Positions 33,158 through 41,622 of a stretch of DNA of 45,850 nucleotides are shown here, in pieces. The notes under the pieces are model-generated. The model did not search any database. It had not been told where the DNA came from and saw only the letters and a list, made by a program, of their open reading frames with translations. Position 1 is the first letter of the stretch, and every line of letters starts with the position of its first letter. The stretch covers positions 1 to 45,850 of the forward strand of contig JAPOWV010000053.1 in the NCBI GenBank assembly GCA_026707445.1, in the 5' to 3' direction. This stretch comes from Gammaproteobacteria bacterium. Its GTDB lineage: Bacteria > Pseudomonadota > Gammaproteobacteria > Steroidobacterales > Foliamicaceae. The position numbers were made by a program, and so were the translations under genes.

Positions 33158-34528
33158 TCAGGCGGCTTCCTTTGATAGCGGCGGCACAGGCTTGTTGCCC
33201 CATATGCGCACGCCTATGGCCGCCAGCAGGATAATCAGGTTGCAGAGGCCCATCATCGTGAAGGGCGCATTCGGGATTTCGAGACGGTCGACCAGTAGTC
33301 CGCCGACTATCGTGGCCAGCATGATGCCGATGGCGCCCGACTTGTTATAGACGCCGACCACGGCGCCGCGATATTGCGGTGGCGCTTCCTGGCCGAGCAG
33401 TGCGGCCGAAGACACCACCGTGGAAGTCTCCCCTATGCCGGTGGCGATGCAGGCGAAAAGAATCAGGCTTTCCGCCGAGAACGGATCGCCGATGGAGCCC
33501 AGCCAGAGGTATCCGACAGCGGCGATGCCGAAACCTATGGCGACCGCGGAGGTGCGGTTTATCCGGTCGCAGATCATTCCCATGAAATACGCCCAGCAGA
33601 TGGCCGAAAGCTGAATCACGGCGCCAAACAGAAATGCGGCCCGGCCCATGGCCTGCCCCGTGGTCATACCCTGGTCCACACCCACCTGGACGAACCACAG
33701 GGAAAAGAACGTGCCGACCACCACGAGGTCGCCGCGCGAGATGAAGCCGCTGGCGTAAGCCAGGGCAATGCGTGGGTTGCGCCTGGCTTCGGTGATTCCC
33801 CGGGCGAAATTTTTCAGCACGCTGGGCTTGTCCTTCACCTCGGGCGGCGGTCCGCCCTTGAATCCCAGGCGCAACAGGATGGCGGACACAATTCCCACCG
33901 CGGCGGCAATCCAGAACGTGTACCTCCCCGCCAGTGCGCCGCTGAAACCCATCCATTCAAACCGCTCCGGCAGTTGCCCGAATACGATGCTCATGAGTAT
34001 CACGCCCAGTCCGTTGAATATGGATGTGGTGCCCAGCCACTTGCCCCTGGAGCATTCCTGAATAAAGTCGATCAGGGAGGCGCCGAGCATCACGGGAAGG
34101 ATGGCCGCGCCGACGGCAACCACGACGCGGAAGGCAATCAACTGTTCGGGGGAACTGGCCAAAGGGTAAAGGAAATAGCCCAGGGCGAGGATCACAAAAC
34201 CGATCGAAAACAGGACCCGCCGGCCGGTGCGGTCCGACAGCGCTCCCACCAGCCCCATGAGCGAAATGACGACGACCTCTTGCAAGGCGGCCAGGAAGCC
34301 GGTCAGGGCGCCCTGCTCGCCGCGGGGAATCTGCAGGACCTCTTCCAGCAGATAGGGCTGGACGAAATTCACCATCGTCAACAGTGTCAAATTGAAGACG
34401 GCCGCGTAGAGCAGCGTCAGGATATTCAAATAGGAATATCCCGGCATGAACCAGTAAACGAGAACGTGTTTTCCTCGCGGATCGGGCGGATAACGCTCCA
34501 TCAACGACGGGCCCCGTCTACCGGCCAT
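33158..34528 (-). CDS. MFS transporter
   Basis: The 456-residue protein has twelve predicted membrane segments and the major facilitator loop motif GALSDRTGRRVLF between segments two and three. A second-half counterpart reads GMICDRINRTSAV. It most resembles general MFS carriers of unknown substrate. Start 34528 is preferred over the ATG at 34546 because GGGGAGGA lies just ahead of it. The gene is convergent with the UbiD-family gene, 19 bases apart, and divergent from the first large receptor. Transport of the same compound handled by the neighbouring enzymes is possible. Confidence 0.85.
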   Translation of the reverse strand: MAGRRGPSLMERYPPDPRGKHVLVYWFMPGYSYLNILTLLYAAVFNLTLLTMVNFVQPYLLEEVLQIPRGEQGALTGFLAALQEVVVISLMGLVGALSDRTGRRVLFSIGFVILALGYFLYPLASSPEQLIAFRVVVAVGAAILPVMLGASLIDFIQECSRGKWLGTTSIFNGLGVILMSIVFGQLPERFEWMGFSGALAGRYTFWIAAAVGIVSAILLRLGFKGGPPPEVKDKPSVLKNFARGITEARRNPRIALAYASGFISRGDLVVVGTFFSLWFVQVGVDQGMTTGQAMGRAAFLFGAVIQLSAICWAYFMGMICDRINRTSAVAIGFGIAAVGYLWLGSIGDPFSAESLILFACIATGIGETSTVVSSAALLGQEAPPQYRGAVVGVYNKSGAIGIMLATIVGGLLVDRLEIPNAPFTMMGLCNLIILLAAIGVRIWGNKPVPPLSKEAA

Positions 34529-34626
34529 GATGTTCCTCCCCGGCAAATGCCGTGTTTACGCAGGCGGGTCCGAATTTCCCGCACGCCCTATCAATTTACC
34601 TGATCCGCCTTTTTAGTCGCTGTCTT

Positions 34627-34721
34627 GTGACGAAGCGAATGAATTCGGGTAACCTTAGGGATGCGGATTTATCTTTCCCCGCGACAGGGGAGCCACATAC
34701 GGCCTTACAGGGGAGGTTGCT
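34627..34721 (+). promoter_or_regulatory. Conserved leader of receptor copy 1
   Basis: This 95-base leader is recognisably homologous to 37596-37688 ahead of the second copy. Shared blocks are GTGACGAAG, TTCGGGTAA, GCGGATT, ACAGGGGA and CCACATACG. GTGACG (34627) and TAACCT (34650) are separated by 17 bases, the spacing of a promoter, but the -10 match is poor. The conserved 3' part may be an RNA leader. Confidence 0.45.
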
Positions 34722-37526
34722 ATGCAAACAAGTCGCTACCGGATTCCTTCGCTTTCGATCGCACTGGCCATGGGTGCGCTGATTGCGCTGCCGGCCACGG
34801 CGCAGGACGACGCGGGTTTCGAGGAAATCGTCGTCACGACCCGAAAGAAGGAAGAAAATCTTCAGGACATTCCTATCTCCGTGAACGCGTTAAGCCGCGA
34901 GGACATGGAGCGGGCCGGCGTGAAGGAACTGAACGAGATCGCCCATCACGATTCCAGTCTGCAGTTCGACAGGGGCTATTCGCCGGCCGACACACGCCTG
35001 GTGATTCGAGGTCTGGCTCCTACGCGCGGGCGTCCCAACGCCGCGACCTTAGTGGATGGCATCGATATTTCCAGCGAGGCCATCGGTGTCGCCGGCGGCA
35101 CCATGCTGATCAATCCACGCATGCTTGATATCGAGCGCGTCGAAGTCGTCAAGGGCCCGCAGAGCGCCCTTTACGGGCGAAGCGCTTTTGCCGGCGCGGT
35201 CCAGTACGTAACTCGCGATCCGTCGGATGAAACCGAAGGCGAGTTCGGCTTGGACGGGGCGGAGGAAGGCTATTACACCTTCAAGGGCAGCCTTTCGGGC
35301 CCGCTGGGAGAAAACGCCGGCTACCGTCTGAACGCGCTGTACTGGGAGGAGGGCGGCTTCTACCAGAACTCCATTACCGGCAACGACATCGGGGGCGGCG
35401 AAGGCTTGGGCCTTGCCGCCACGTTGAAGTTCGAGCCGAACGACTCGTCCACCTACAAGATGCGCGTGGAGTATTCCGATGACGAATTCGAGGTGGCGCC
35501 GCAGGCCAATATTCCTTTCAATGGCATCAACCGCGTGCCGGCCGCCGCATCCCGGTGCAACGGCGGCTACGTAAACGACGATGATTGCGTCGGCCCTGCG
35601 AAAATCATCCAGGACCACCTGCTGCGCACGCGCGCGGGAGACCCCGACGATGCCGCGGTGTTCGATGATATGGACCATCCCGGCGTCATCGGCGAACTTC
35701 CGGATGGCGATGATCTCGTGGTCACATTGACGCCGGACTACCGCCGGGGCATCGGCAATGACGATTTTCCCGGTTCAAGCCGCGAAGTGATTCGGTTCTC
35801 ATTGACTGCGGATTGGACAGTGGGGCCCGGCACGCTTAGTTCGCTTACCGGAGTGGCGGATGCGGATACGAGCGCCGAAATGGACCTTGACAAGATAGCC
35901 GAGGCCGGACCGAACGGGATGGACATCAGCACCGCCAATCAACTCGGCCATCGGTGGTCCAACACTTCGCTCCTGAGCCAGGAGTTGCGCTATATATCAG
36001 AGTTGGAAGGGCGCTTCAATTTCGCGATCGGCGCCCAGTTGTGGCAGGAGGACGTGGAGCAGAACTCACGCAACAACACCATCATTACCGGCGGTACCTA
36101 CTGCAGCCTGCTTCGCATCAAGCCCAGCCCGTTCGCTCCCGCATTCACGATCGACACGTTTGGAGGGAATCCGCGGTTCGGAATACCCCCCAATCCCGTG
36201 CGCAATACATGCAAGTACTCCAGTTATCCGAGCGCGCTGATCACCCAGCAGGTCAATGAGCAGAAACTGGTGGACTCGACGACGCGCGATACGGACCATC
36301 GTTCCGTTTACGCGGCATTGGATTTCGATTTGACGGAAACACTTGTGGTGCGCGCGGAGGCGCGCTGGACCGACGAAACGACGGACGTGTCCGCGCCAAA
36401 TACATTCAACCCCCAAGCCCGCCGCGCCGAGGGTCCGGGGTCGCTTCAGGCTTGCGGAAGTGCCGGCAACTGCATTCCGGGCATGTCCTGGGGCCCCTAC
36501 CCGCCCAATGGATTCGGCTCTCCCGGCAATTTCGCCTCGCCCATCTCCTTCACCCGCAGCGATAGCTATGTCACGCCCAAGGTGGGTGTGCAGTGGAACC
36601 AGTCGGACGACACGATGTGGTACTTCTCCTGGGCCGTGGCCAAGAAGCCGGGTGGTTTCAGCACGCTGGGATTCGGCGGTTTCGGCGGGGACGCCAACGG
36701 TAACGGCGAACCGGACGAGATCGAGTTCGAGCCCGAGGAAATGCAGGTCTGGGAGTTGGGCATGAAGCGCACTCTCATGGATGGGCGCCTGCGCTTTAAC
36801 GGCGCCTACTTCTTCCAGGACTTTACCGACAAGCAGATCAGTATCCAGCGAGTCGTTCGCGGCCAATTGGGCACGGTGATCAGCAATGCCAGCGGCGCCG
36901 AAGTGCATGGCGTGGAACTGGATGTGAACTGGCTGATCAACGACAACTGGAGGCTCTCGGGCGGATATACCTGGCTGAATGGGGAGTTCACCGATTACAA
37001 GGTTCTTACTACCAGTTCGGCGGACCCTGCCCGCATCGGCAACTGCAACCTGGTCATGGCCGGCGGTCGCTCGGTCTGCGAGGTGGACCGCAGCGGCTTC
37101 GACCTCGAGCGTTCGCCGGAGCACACATGGCAATTCACGCTGTCGTACCAGGGTCCGTCCAGGATCCGGCAGGGATGGGACTCCTTCGCGTCCTTCAACG
37201 CCAACTACCAGAGCGAACGGTTCATCGAGGATTTCAACAGGAAGATTCTCAAGGCATATTGGCGCGCCAACCTGAATTTCGGACTGGCCACGGATGAGTG
37301 GGAATTCGCGGTTTACGTGAAGAATGTTTTCGACGACGACACGATCACGTGGGCCGGAGGCGGCCCGGGCATGCCGGTCAGCGACTGGAGGTTCGCGATC
37401 CTGGTGGACACGACGGGTCTGGGGGCCCCGTTCACGATTCTGCCCGCGCCGCGAATCGCTTCAACCGTGTATGGCTATCTGCCGGATCCGCGCCAGATCG
37501 GCATACGCCTGAACTGGCGCTTCTAG
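34722..37526 (+). CDS. TonB-dependent receptor, tandem copy 1
   Basis: The 934-residue outer-membrane receptor has a signal peptide ending PATAQDD, then GFEEIVVTTRKKEENLQDIP, which is the plug start common in large proteobacterial receptors for complex organic ligands. RIEVVKGPQSALYGRSAF-type plug residues (ERVEVVKGPQSALYGRSAFAG) follow, and the barrel ends IRLNWRF with a terminal Phe. There is no SusD-like partner or regulator beside it. The next gene is a duplicate of exactly equal length. The ligand is unknown. Neighbouring catabolic genes make a plant- or algae-derived small molecule a reasonable guess. Confidence 0.93.
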   Translation: MQTSRYRIPSLSIALAMGALIALPATAQDDAGFEEIVVTTRKKEENLQDIPISVNALSREDMERAGVKELNEIAHHDSSLQFDRGYSPADTRLVIRGLAPTRGRPNAATLVDGIDISSEAIGVAGGTMLINPRMLDIERVEVVKGPQSALYGRSAFAGAVQYVTRDPSDETEGEFGLDGAEEGYYTFKGSLSGPLGENAGYRLNALYWEEGGFYQNSITGNDIGGGEGLGLAATLKFEPNDSSTYKMRVEYSDDEFEVAPQANIPFNGINRVPAAASRCNGGYVNDDDCVGPAKIIQDHLLRTRAGDPDDAAVFDDMDHPGVIGELPDGDDLVVTLTPDYRRGIGNDDFPGSSREVIRFSLTADWTVGPGTLSSLTGVADADTSAEMDLDKIAEAGPNGMDISTANQLGHRWSNTSLLSQELRYISELEGRFNFAIGAQLWQEDVEQNSRNNTIITGGTYCSLLRIKPSPFAPAFTIDTFGGNPRFGIPPNPVRNTCKYSSYPSALITQQVNEQKLVDSTTRDTDHRSVYAALDFDLTETLVVRAEARWTDETTDVSAPNTFNPQARRAEGPGSLQACGSAGNCIPGMSWGPYPPNGFGSPGNFASPISFTRSDSYVTPKVGVQWNQSDDTMWYFSWAVAKKPGGFSTLGFGGFGGDANGNGEPDEIEFEPEEMQVWELGMKRTLMDGRLRFNGAYFFQDFTDKQISIQRVVRGQLGTVISNASGAEVHGVELDVNWLINDNWRLSGGYTWLNGEFTDYKVLTTSSADPARIGNCNLVMAGGRSVCEVDRSGFDLERSPEHTWQFTLSYQGPSRIRQGWDSFASFNANYQSERFIEDFNRKILKAYWRANLNFGLATDEWEFAVYVKNVFDDDTITWAGGGPGMPVSDWRFAILVDTTGLGAPFTILPAPRIASTVYGYLPDPRQIGIRLNWRF

Positions 37527-37548
37527 GGTACGCCGGCGAGAATTCGCA

Positions 37549-37567
37549 GGGGAGGGACGCCCTCCCC
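37549..37567. terminator. Hairpin after receptor copy 1
   Basis: GGGGAGGG (37549-37556) pairs perfectly with CCCTCCCC (37560-37567) across a 3-base loop ACG, 23 bases after the stop of the first receptor gene. No T tract follows. It belongs to the same GGGACGCC-type hairpin set seen elsewhere in the window. Confidence 0.5.
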
Positions 37568-37595
37568 GCTGCGACGTGAGAGTTGGCTCTCTCTG

Positions 37596-37688
37596 GTGAC
37601 GAAGTGCTCCTGTTCGGGTAATCTTGGCGCGCGGATTCAATTTCCCTGCAACAGGGGAACCACATACGACCTTTGAAGGGGGGTGGTT
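37596..37688 (+). promoter_or_regulatory. Conserved leader of receptor copy 2
   Basis: The leader matches that of copy 1 in several blocks, including ACAGGGGA and CCACATACG. GTGACG (37596) and TAATCT (37619) are again 17 bases apart. The presence of its own leader and of a hairpin upstream suggests that each copy is transcribed separately. Confidence 0.45.
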
Positions 37689-40493
37689 ATGAAAGCAATT
37701 TGCCGTCGATTTGTATCGCTGCCGATCGCGACAGCCGTTGGAATGCTCATCGCGCTGCCGGCCACGGCGCAGGACGACTCAGGATTCGAGGAAATCGTCG
37801 TCACCACGCGGAAGAAGGAAGAAAACCTTCAGGATATTCCGATCGCGGTGAACGCGTTAAGCCGCGAGGACATGGAGCGGGCCGGCGTCAGGGAGTTGAA
37901 CGAGATCGCCCATCACGATTCCAGCCTGCAGTTCGACAGGGGTTTTTCCGCTGCCGATACGCGGCTGGTCATTCGCGGATTGGCGCCTACGCGAGGGCGT
38001 CCGAACGCCGCCACGCTGATTGACGGCATCGATATTTCCAGTGAAACGATCGGCGTGGCCGGGGGTACCAACCTGATCAATCCCCGCCTGCTCGACATTG
38101 AACGCGTCGAAGTCGTCAAGGGTCCGCAAAGCGCCCTTTACGGGCGAAGCGCTTTCGCCGGCGCGGTGCAATACGTCACGCGCGATCCGTCCGACGAAAC
38201 TGAAGGCGAGTTCGGCCTCGATGGGGCGGAGGAGGGCTATTACACCTTCAAGGGCAGTCTTTCGGGCCCGCTGGGCGAAAGCGCCGGATACCGTCTGAAC
38301 GCGCTGTACTGGGAAGAGGGCGGCTTCCACAAGAACTCCATTACCGGCAACGACATCGGCGGCGGCGAGGGATTGGGCATCGCCGCCACATTGAAGTTCG
38401 AGCCGAACGACTCGTCCAGCTACAAGATGCGCGTGGAATACGCCGACGACGAGTTCGAGGTCTCGCCGCAGGCCAATATTCCTTTCAACGGCATCAACCG
38501 CGTGCCGGCCGCCGCATCCCGGTGCAACGGGGGATACGTAAACGACGATGATTGCGACGGCCCTGCGAAAATCATCCAGGACCACCTGTTGCGTACCCGG
38601 GCGGCAGACCCCGATGATCCCGCGGTGTTCGATGACATGGATCATCCCGGCGTCATAGGCGGAATCCCCGATGGTGATGAACTGGAAGTCACATTGACGC
38701 CGGACTACCGCCGGGGCATCGGCAATGACGATTTTCCGGGATCGACGCGCGAAGTGCTTCGGTTCTCGCTGGTTGCCGACTGGTCCGTGGGACCGGGCAC
38801 GCTGAGTTCGCTAACCGGAGTGGCGGATGCGGATTCGACCGACCAGATGGATCTTGACAAGATCGCCGAGGCCGGACCGAACGGGATGGACATAAGCGTC
38901 GCCAGTCAGTACTCCAATATCCAGACAAACACGTCGCTCCTGAGCCAGGAATTGCGCTACGTATCGGAGTTGGAAGGGCGGTTCAATTTCGCTTTCGGCG
39001 CCCAGTTGTGGCAGGAGGACGTGGAGCAGAACGAACGCAACAATACCGTTGTTACCGGCGGCACCTACTGCAGCCTGCTTCGCATCAAGCCCGGCCCGTT
39101 TGCTCCCGCATTCACGATCGACACGTTCGGGGGGAATCCTCGATTCGGAATACCCCCCAATCCCATGCGCAATACCTGCAAGTACAGCAGCTATCCCAGT
39201 GCGCTGATCAGCCAACAGGTCTATGACCAGACGGGGATCACCTCGGTACTGCGCGATACGGACCATCGTTCCGCTTACCTGGCATTCGATTTCGATGTGA
39301 CGGAGACGCTTGTCGTTCGCGCGGAGGCGCGCTGGACCGACGAAACGACGGACATAACCGCGCCCAATACCTACAATCCGGCAGCACGCCGCGCAGAGGG
39401 CACGGGGTCACTGCAGGCTTGCGGAAGTTCCGGCAACTGCATTCCGGGCGTGTCCTGGGGCGCCTATCCGCCCAATGGCTTCGGCACTCCCGGAAATTTC
39501 TCCACGCCCCTGTCCTTCAGCCGCAGCGACAGCTATGTCACGCCCAAAGTGGGTGTGCAGTGGAACCAGTCGGACGACACGATGTGGTATTTCTCCTGGG
39601 CCGTGGCCAAGAAGCCGGGTGGTTTCAGCACGCTGGGATTCGGCGGTTTCGGCGGGGACGCCAACGGTAACGGCGAACCGGACGAGATCGAGTTCGAGCC
39701 CGAGGAAATGCAGGTCTGGGAGTTGGGCATGAAGCGCACTCTCATGGATGGGCGCCTGCGCTTTAACGGCGCCTACTTCTTCCAGGACTTTACCGACAAG
39801 CAGATCAGTATCCAGCGAGTCGTTCGCGGCCAATTGGGCACGGTGATCAGCAATGCCAGCGGCGCCGAAGTGCATGGCGTGGAACTGGATGTGAACTGGC
39901 TGATCAACGACAACTGGAGGCTCTCGGGCGGATATACCTGGCTGAATGGGGAGTTCACCGATTACAAGGTTCTTACTACCAGTTCGGCGGACCCTGCCCG
40001 CATCGGCAACTGCAACCTGGTCATGGCCGGCGGTCGCTCGGTCTGCGAGGTGGACCGCAGCGGCTTCGACCTCGAGCGTTCGCCGGAGCACACATGGCAA
40101 TTCACGCTGTCGTACCAGGGTCCGTCCAGGATCCGGCAGGGATGGGACTCCTTCGCGTCCTTCAACGCCAACTACCAGAGCGAACGGTTCATCGAGGATT
40201 TCAACAGGAAGATTCTCAAGGCATATTGGCGCGCCAACCTGAATTTCGGACTGGCCACGGATGAGTGGGAATTCGCGGTTTACGTGAAGAATGTTTTCGA
40301 CGACGACACGATCACGTGGGCCGGCGGCGGCCCGGGCATGCCGGTCAGCGACTGGCGGTTCGCCATTCTGGTGGACACGACAGGACTGGGAGCCCCGTTC
40401 ACGATTCTGCCAGCGCCGCGAATCGCTTCGACCGTGTATGGCTATCTGCCCGATCCGCGCCAGATCGGCGTACGCCTGAACTGGCGGTTCTAG
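37689..40493 (+). CDS. TonB-dependent receptor, tandem copy 2
   Basis: The second receptor also has 934 residues and aligns with copy 1 without a single gap. The signal peptide and N-terminal 70 residues differ moderately, and a short loop around residues 505-525 (QQVYDQTGITSVLRDTD versus QQVNEQKLVDSTTRDTD) is the most divergent stretch. The last third is nearly identical owing to the converted block. The ATG at 37689 is used because GGGGGG lies at 37678-37683; a GTG at 37683 would add two residues. Function and ligand are as for copy 1. The differing loops could give a different ligand preference. Confidence 0.93.
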   Translation: MKAICRRFVSLPIATAVGMLIALPATAQDDSGFEEIVVTTRKKEENLQDIPIAVNALSREDMERAGVRELNEIAHHDSSLQFDRGFSAADTRLVIRGLAPTRGRPNAATLIDGIDISSETIGVAGGTNLINPRLLDIERVEVVKGPQSALYGRSAFAGAVQYVTRDPSDETEGEFGLDGAEEGYYTFKGSLSGPLGESAGYRLNALYWEEGGFHKNSITGNDIGGGEGLGIAATLKFEPNDSSSYKMRVEYADDEFEVSPQANIPFNGINRVPAAASRCNGGYVNDDDCDGPAKIIQDHLLRTRAADPDDPAVFDDMDHPGVIGGIPDGDELEVTLTPDYRRGIGNDDFPGSTREVLRFSLVADWSVGPGTLSSLTGVADADSTDQMDLDKIAEAGPNGMDISVASQYSNIQTNTSLLSQELRYVSELEGRFNFAFGAQLWQEDVEQNERNNTVVTGGTYCSLLRIKPGPFAPAFTIDTFGGNPRFGIPPNPMRNTCKYSSYPSALISQQVYDQTGITSVLRDTDHRSAYLAFDFDVTETLVVRAEARWTDETTDITAPNTYNPAARRAEGTGSLQACGSSGNCIPGVSWGAYPPNGFGTPGNFSTPLSFSRSDSYVTPKVGVQWNQSDDTMWYFSWAVAKKPGGFSTLGFGGFGGDANGNGEPDEIEFEPEEMQVWELGMKRTLMDGRLRFNGAYFFQDFTDKQISIQRVVRGQLGTVISNASGAEVHGVELDVNWLINDNWRLSGGYTWLNGEFTDYKVLTTSSADPARIGNCNLVMAGGRSVCEVDRSGFDLERSPEHTWQFTLSYQGPSRIRQGWDSFASFNANYQSERFIEDFNRKILKAYWRANLNFGLATDEWEFAVYVKNVFDDDTITWAGGGPGMPVSDWRFAILVDTTGLGAPFTILPAPRIASTVYGYLPDPRQIGVRLNWRF

Positions 40494-40509
40494 CGCAGCA
40501 GTAAACCCC

Positions 40510-40538
40510 GGGAGAGAAGGCGGGATGCCTTCTCTCCC
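40510..40538. terminator. Strong hairpin between receptor copy 2 and rpoH
   Basis: A perfect 12-base stem, GGGAGAGAAGGC (40510-40521) with GCCTTCTCTCCC (40527-40538), encloses the loop GGGAT and is followed by TT. It lies 17 bases after the receptor stop and is the strongest hairpin of this type here. It probably ends the receptor transcript before rpoH. Confidence 0.65.
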
Positions 40539-40547
40539 TTGCGCACG

Positions 40548-40576
40548 CTTGAAAAATCAAGGGTTCGCCCCCAGAA
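40548..40576 (+). promoter_or_regulatory. Sigma-32-type promoter ahead of rpoH
   Basis: CTTGAAA at 40548-40554 is a full match to the heat-shock -35, and CCCCAGAA at 40569-40576 matches five of the key -10 positions (CCCCAT consensus), with a 14-base spacer within the usual range. No good sigma-70 pair is seen in the same stretch. It would start transcription about 15-30 bases before the rpoH start codon. Confidence 0.6.
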
Positions 40577-40612
40577 AATGATAAAATCCATTGCGCAATG
40601 TCCAAGGATTCG

Positions 40613-41479
40613 ATGAACACTGCGATTGCCGCGACCAACCGCGACCTGATACTGGCGGGCCCGCTGGGCAGCCTGGATGCGTACATTCAGGCGGTTGGAT
40701 CGGTCCCCTCGCTCAGCGAGGAGGAAGAGCGGGAGCTGGCGACCCGGCTGCGCGAGGACGGCGATCTTGACGCCGCCCGGCAGTTGATCCTGGCGCACCT
40801 GAGGTTCGTCGTGCACATCGCCAGTCGTTACCAGGGCTACGGTCTGCCGATGGCCGACCTGATCCAGGAAGGCAACGTGGGCCTGATGAAGGCGGTCAAG
40901 CGTTTCGATCCCGAAGTCGGCGTTCGCCTGGTGACATTCGCCGTCCACTGGATTCGGGCCGAAATTCACGAGTTCGTCCTGCGTAACTGGCGCCTTGTGA
41001 AGGTGGCCACCACCAAGGCCCAGCGCAAGCTGTTCTTCAACCTGCGCAAGCTCAAGAAGAGGCTGGGCTGGATGTCGCCCGACGAGCAGGAAGCCGTGGC
41101 CGAGTATCTCGGGGTCAAGCCCGAGGAAGTGGCGGAGATGGAAATGCGCCTGGCCGGTCAGGACATCCCTTTCGATCCCCCGGCGTCCGACAGCGAAGAG
41201 CAGACGTACTCGCCGTCGCAGTATCTGCCGTGTTCCGACGCGGATCCGGCGGCCGAGCTTGAAGAGGCCGACACCATGGAGCGGGCAAGCGAACAGTTGG
41301 CCGAAGCGCTGGCCGGTCTGGACGAGCGTTCGCGGGACATCATCACTTCCCGTCGGCTGGTCGAGAAGAAGACCACGTTGCACGAACTGGCCGGCCGCTA
41401 CGGCGTGTCCGCCGAACGAATCCGGCAGATCGAAAACCAGGCACTGAAGCAACTAAGCTCGGCGATAACCGCGCCCTAA
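40613..41479 (+). CDS. rpoH: RNA polymerase heat-shock sigma factor RpoH
   Basis: RpoH (sigma-32) directs polymerase to heat-shock promoters. The 288-residue protein has region 2 ([26 protein letters not shown], partial), the RpoH box QRKLFFNLR that is diagnostic of this group, and region 4 ending [15 protein letters not shown]. Start 40613 is preferred for AAGGA at 40603-40607; ATG 40598 would add five residues. In many gammaproteobacteria rpoH follows ftsX, but here it is 33 kb away and preceded by a terminator-like hairpin and a probable sigma-32 promoter. Confidence 0.95.
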   Translation: MNTAIAATNRDLILAGPLGSLDAYIQAVGSVPSLSEEEERELATRLREDGDLDAARQLILAHLRFVVHIASRYQGYGLPMADLIQEGNVGLMKAVKRFDPEVGVRLVTFAVHWIRAEIHEFVLRNWRLVKVATTKAQRKLFFNLRKLKKRLGWMSPDEQEAVAEYLGVKPEEVAEMEMRLAGQDIPFDPPASDSEEQTYSPSQYLPCSDADPAAELEEADTMERASEQLAEALAGLDERSRDIITSRRLVEKKTTLHELAGRYGVSAERIRQIENQALKQLSSAITAP

Positions 41480-41510
41480 GGGCCCCGGTAATCATGTTTC
41501 ACCCGTGGGT

Positions 41511-41528
41511 ATCTCCTGGACAGGAGAT
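41511..41528. other. Perfect hairpin after rpoH
   Basis: ATCTCCTG (41511-41518) and CAGGAGAT (41521-41528) form an 8-base perfect inverted repeat with only two bases between, 31 bases after the rpoH stop. There is no T tract. It could be an rpoH terminator or a protein-binding palindrome; I cannot decide. Confidence 0.4.
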
Positions 41529-41622
41529 GGCCCGCGTGCCCGCTCCGGTCGGCCGCCAGACCGGATACTCGAATTTTTCATTACACTAGGCGCTCGGCGC
41601 TACAACCCGGGGAGGCGCAGCC

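Larger units (their letters stand above)
36624..40324 (+). repeat. Two identical 734-bp blocks within the receptor pair
   Basis: Bases 36624-37357 and 39591-40324, 2967 apart, are identical at every position. Bases just outside differ (36623 C versus 39590 T; 37358 A versus 40325 C) and the flanking regions differ at many third positions. The span given includes the intervening, non-identical DNA. Confidence 0.95.
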
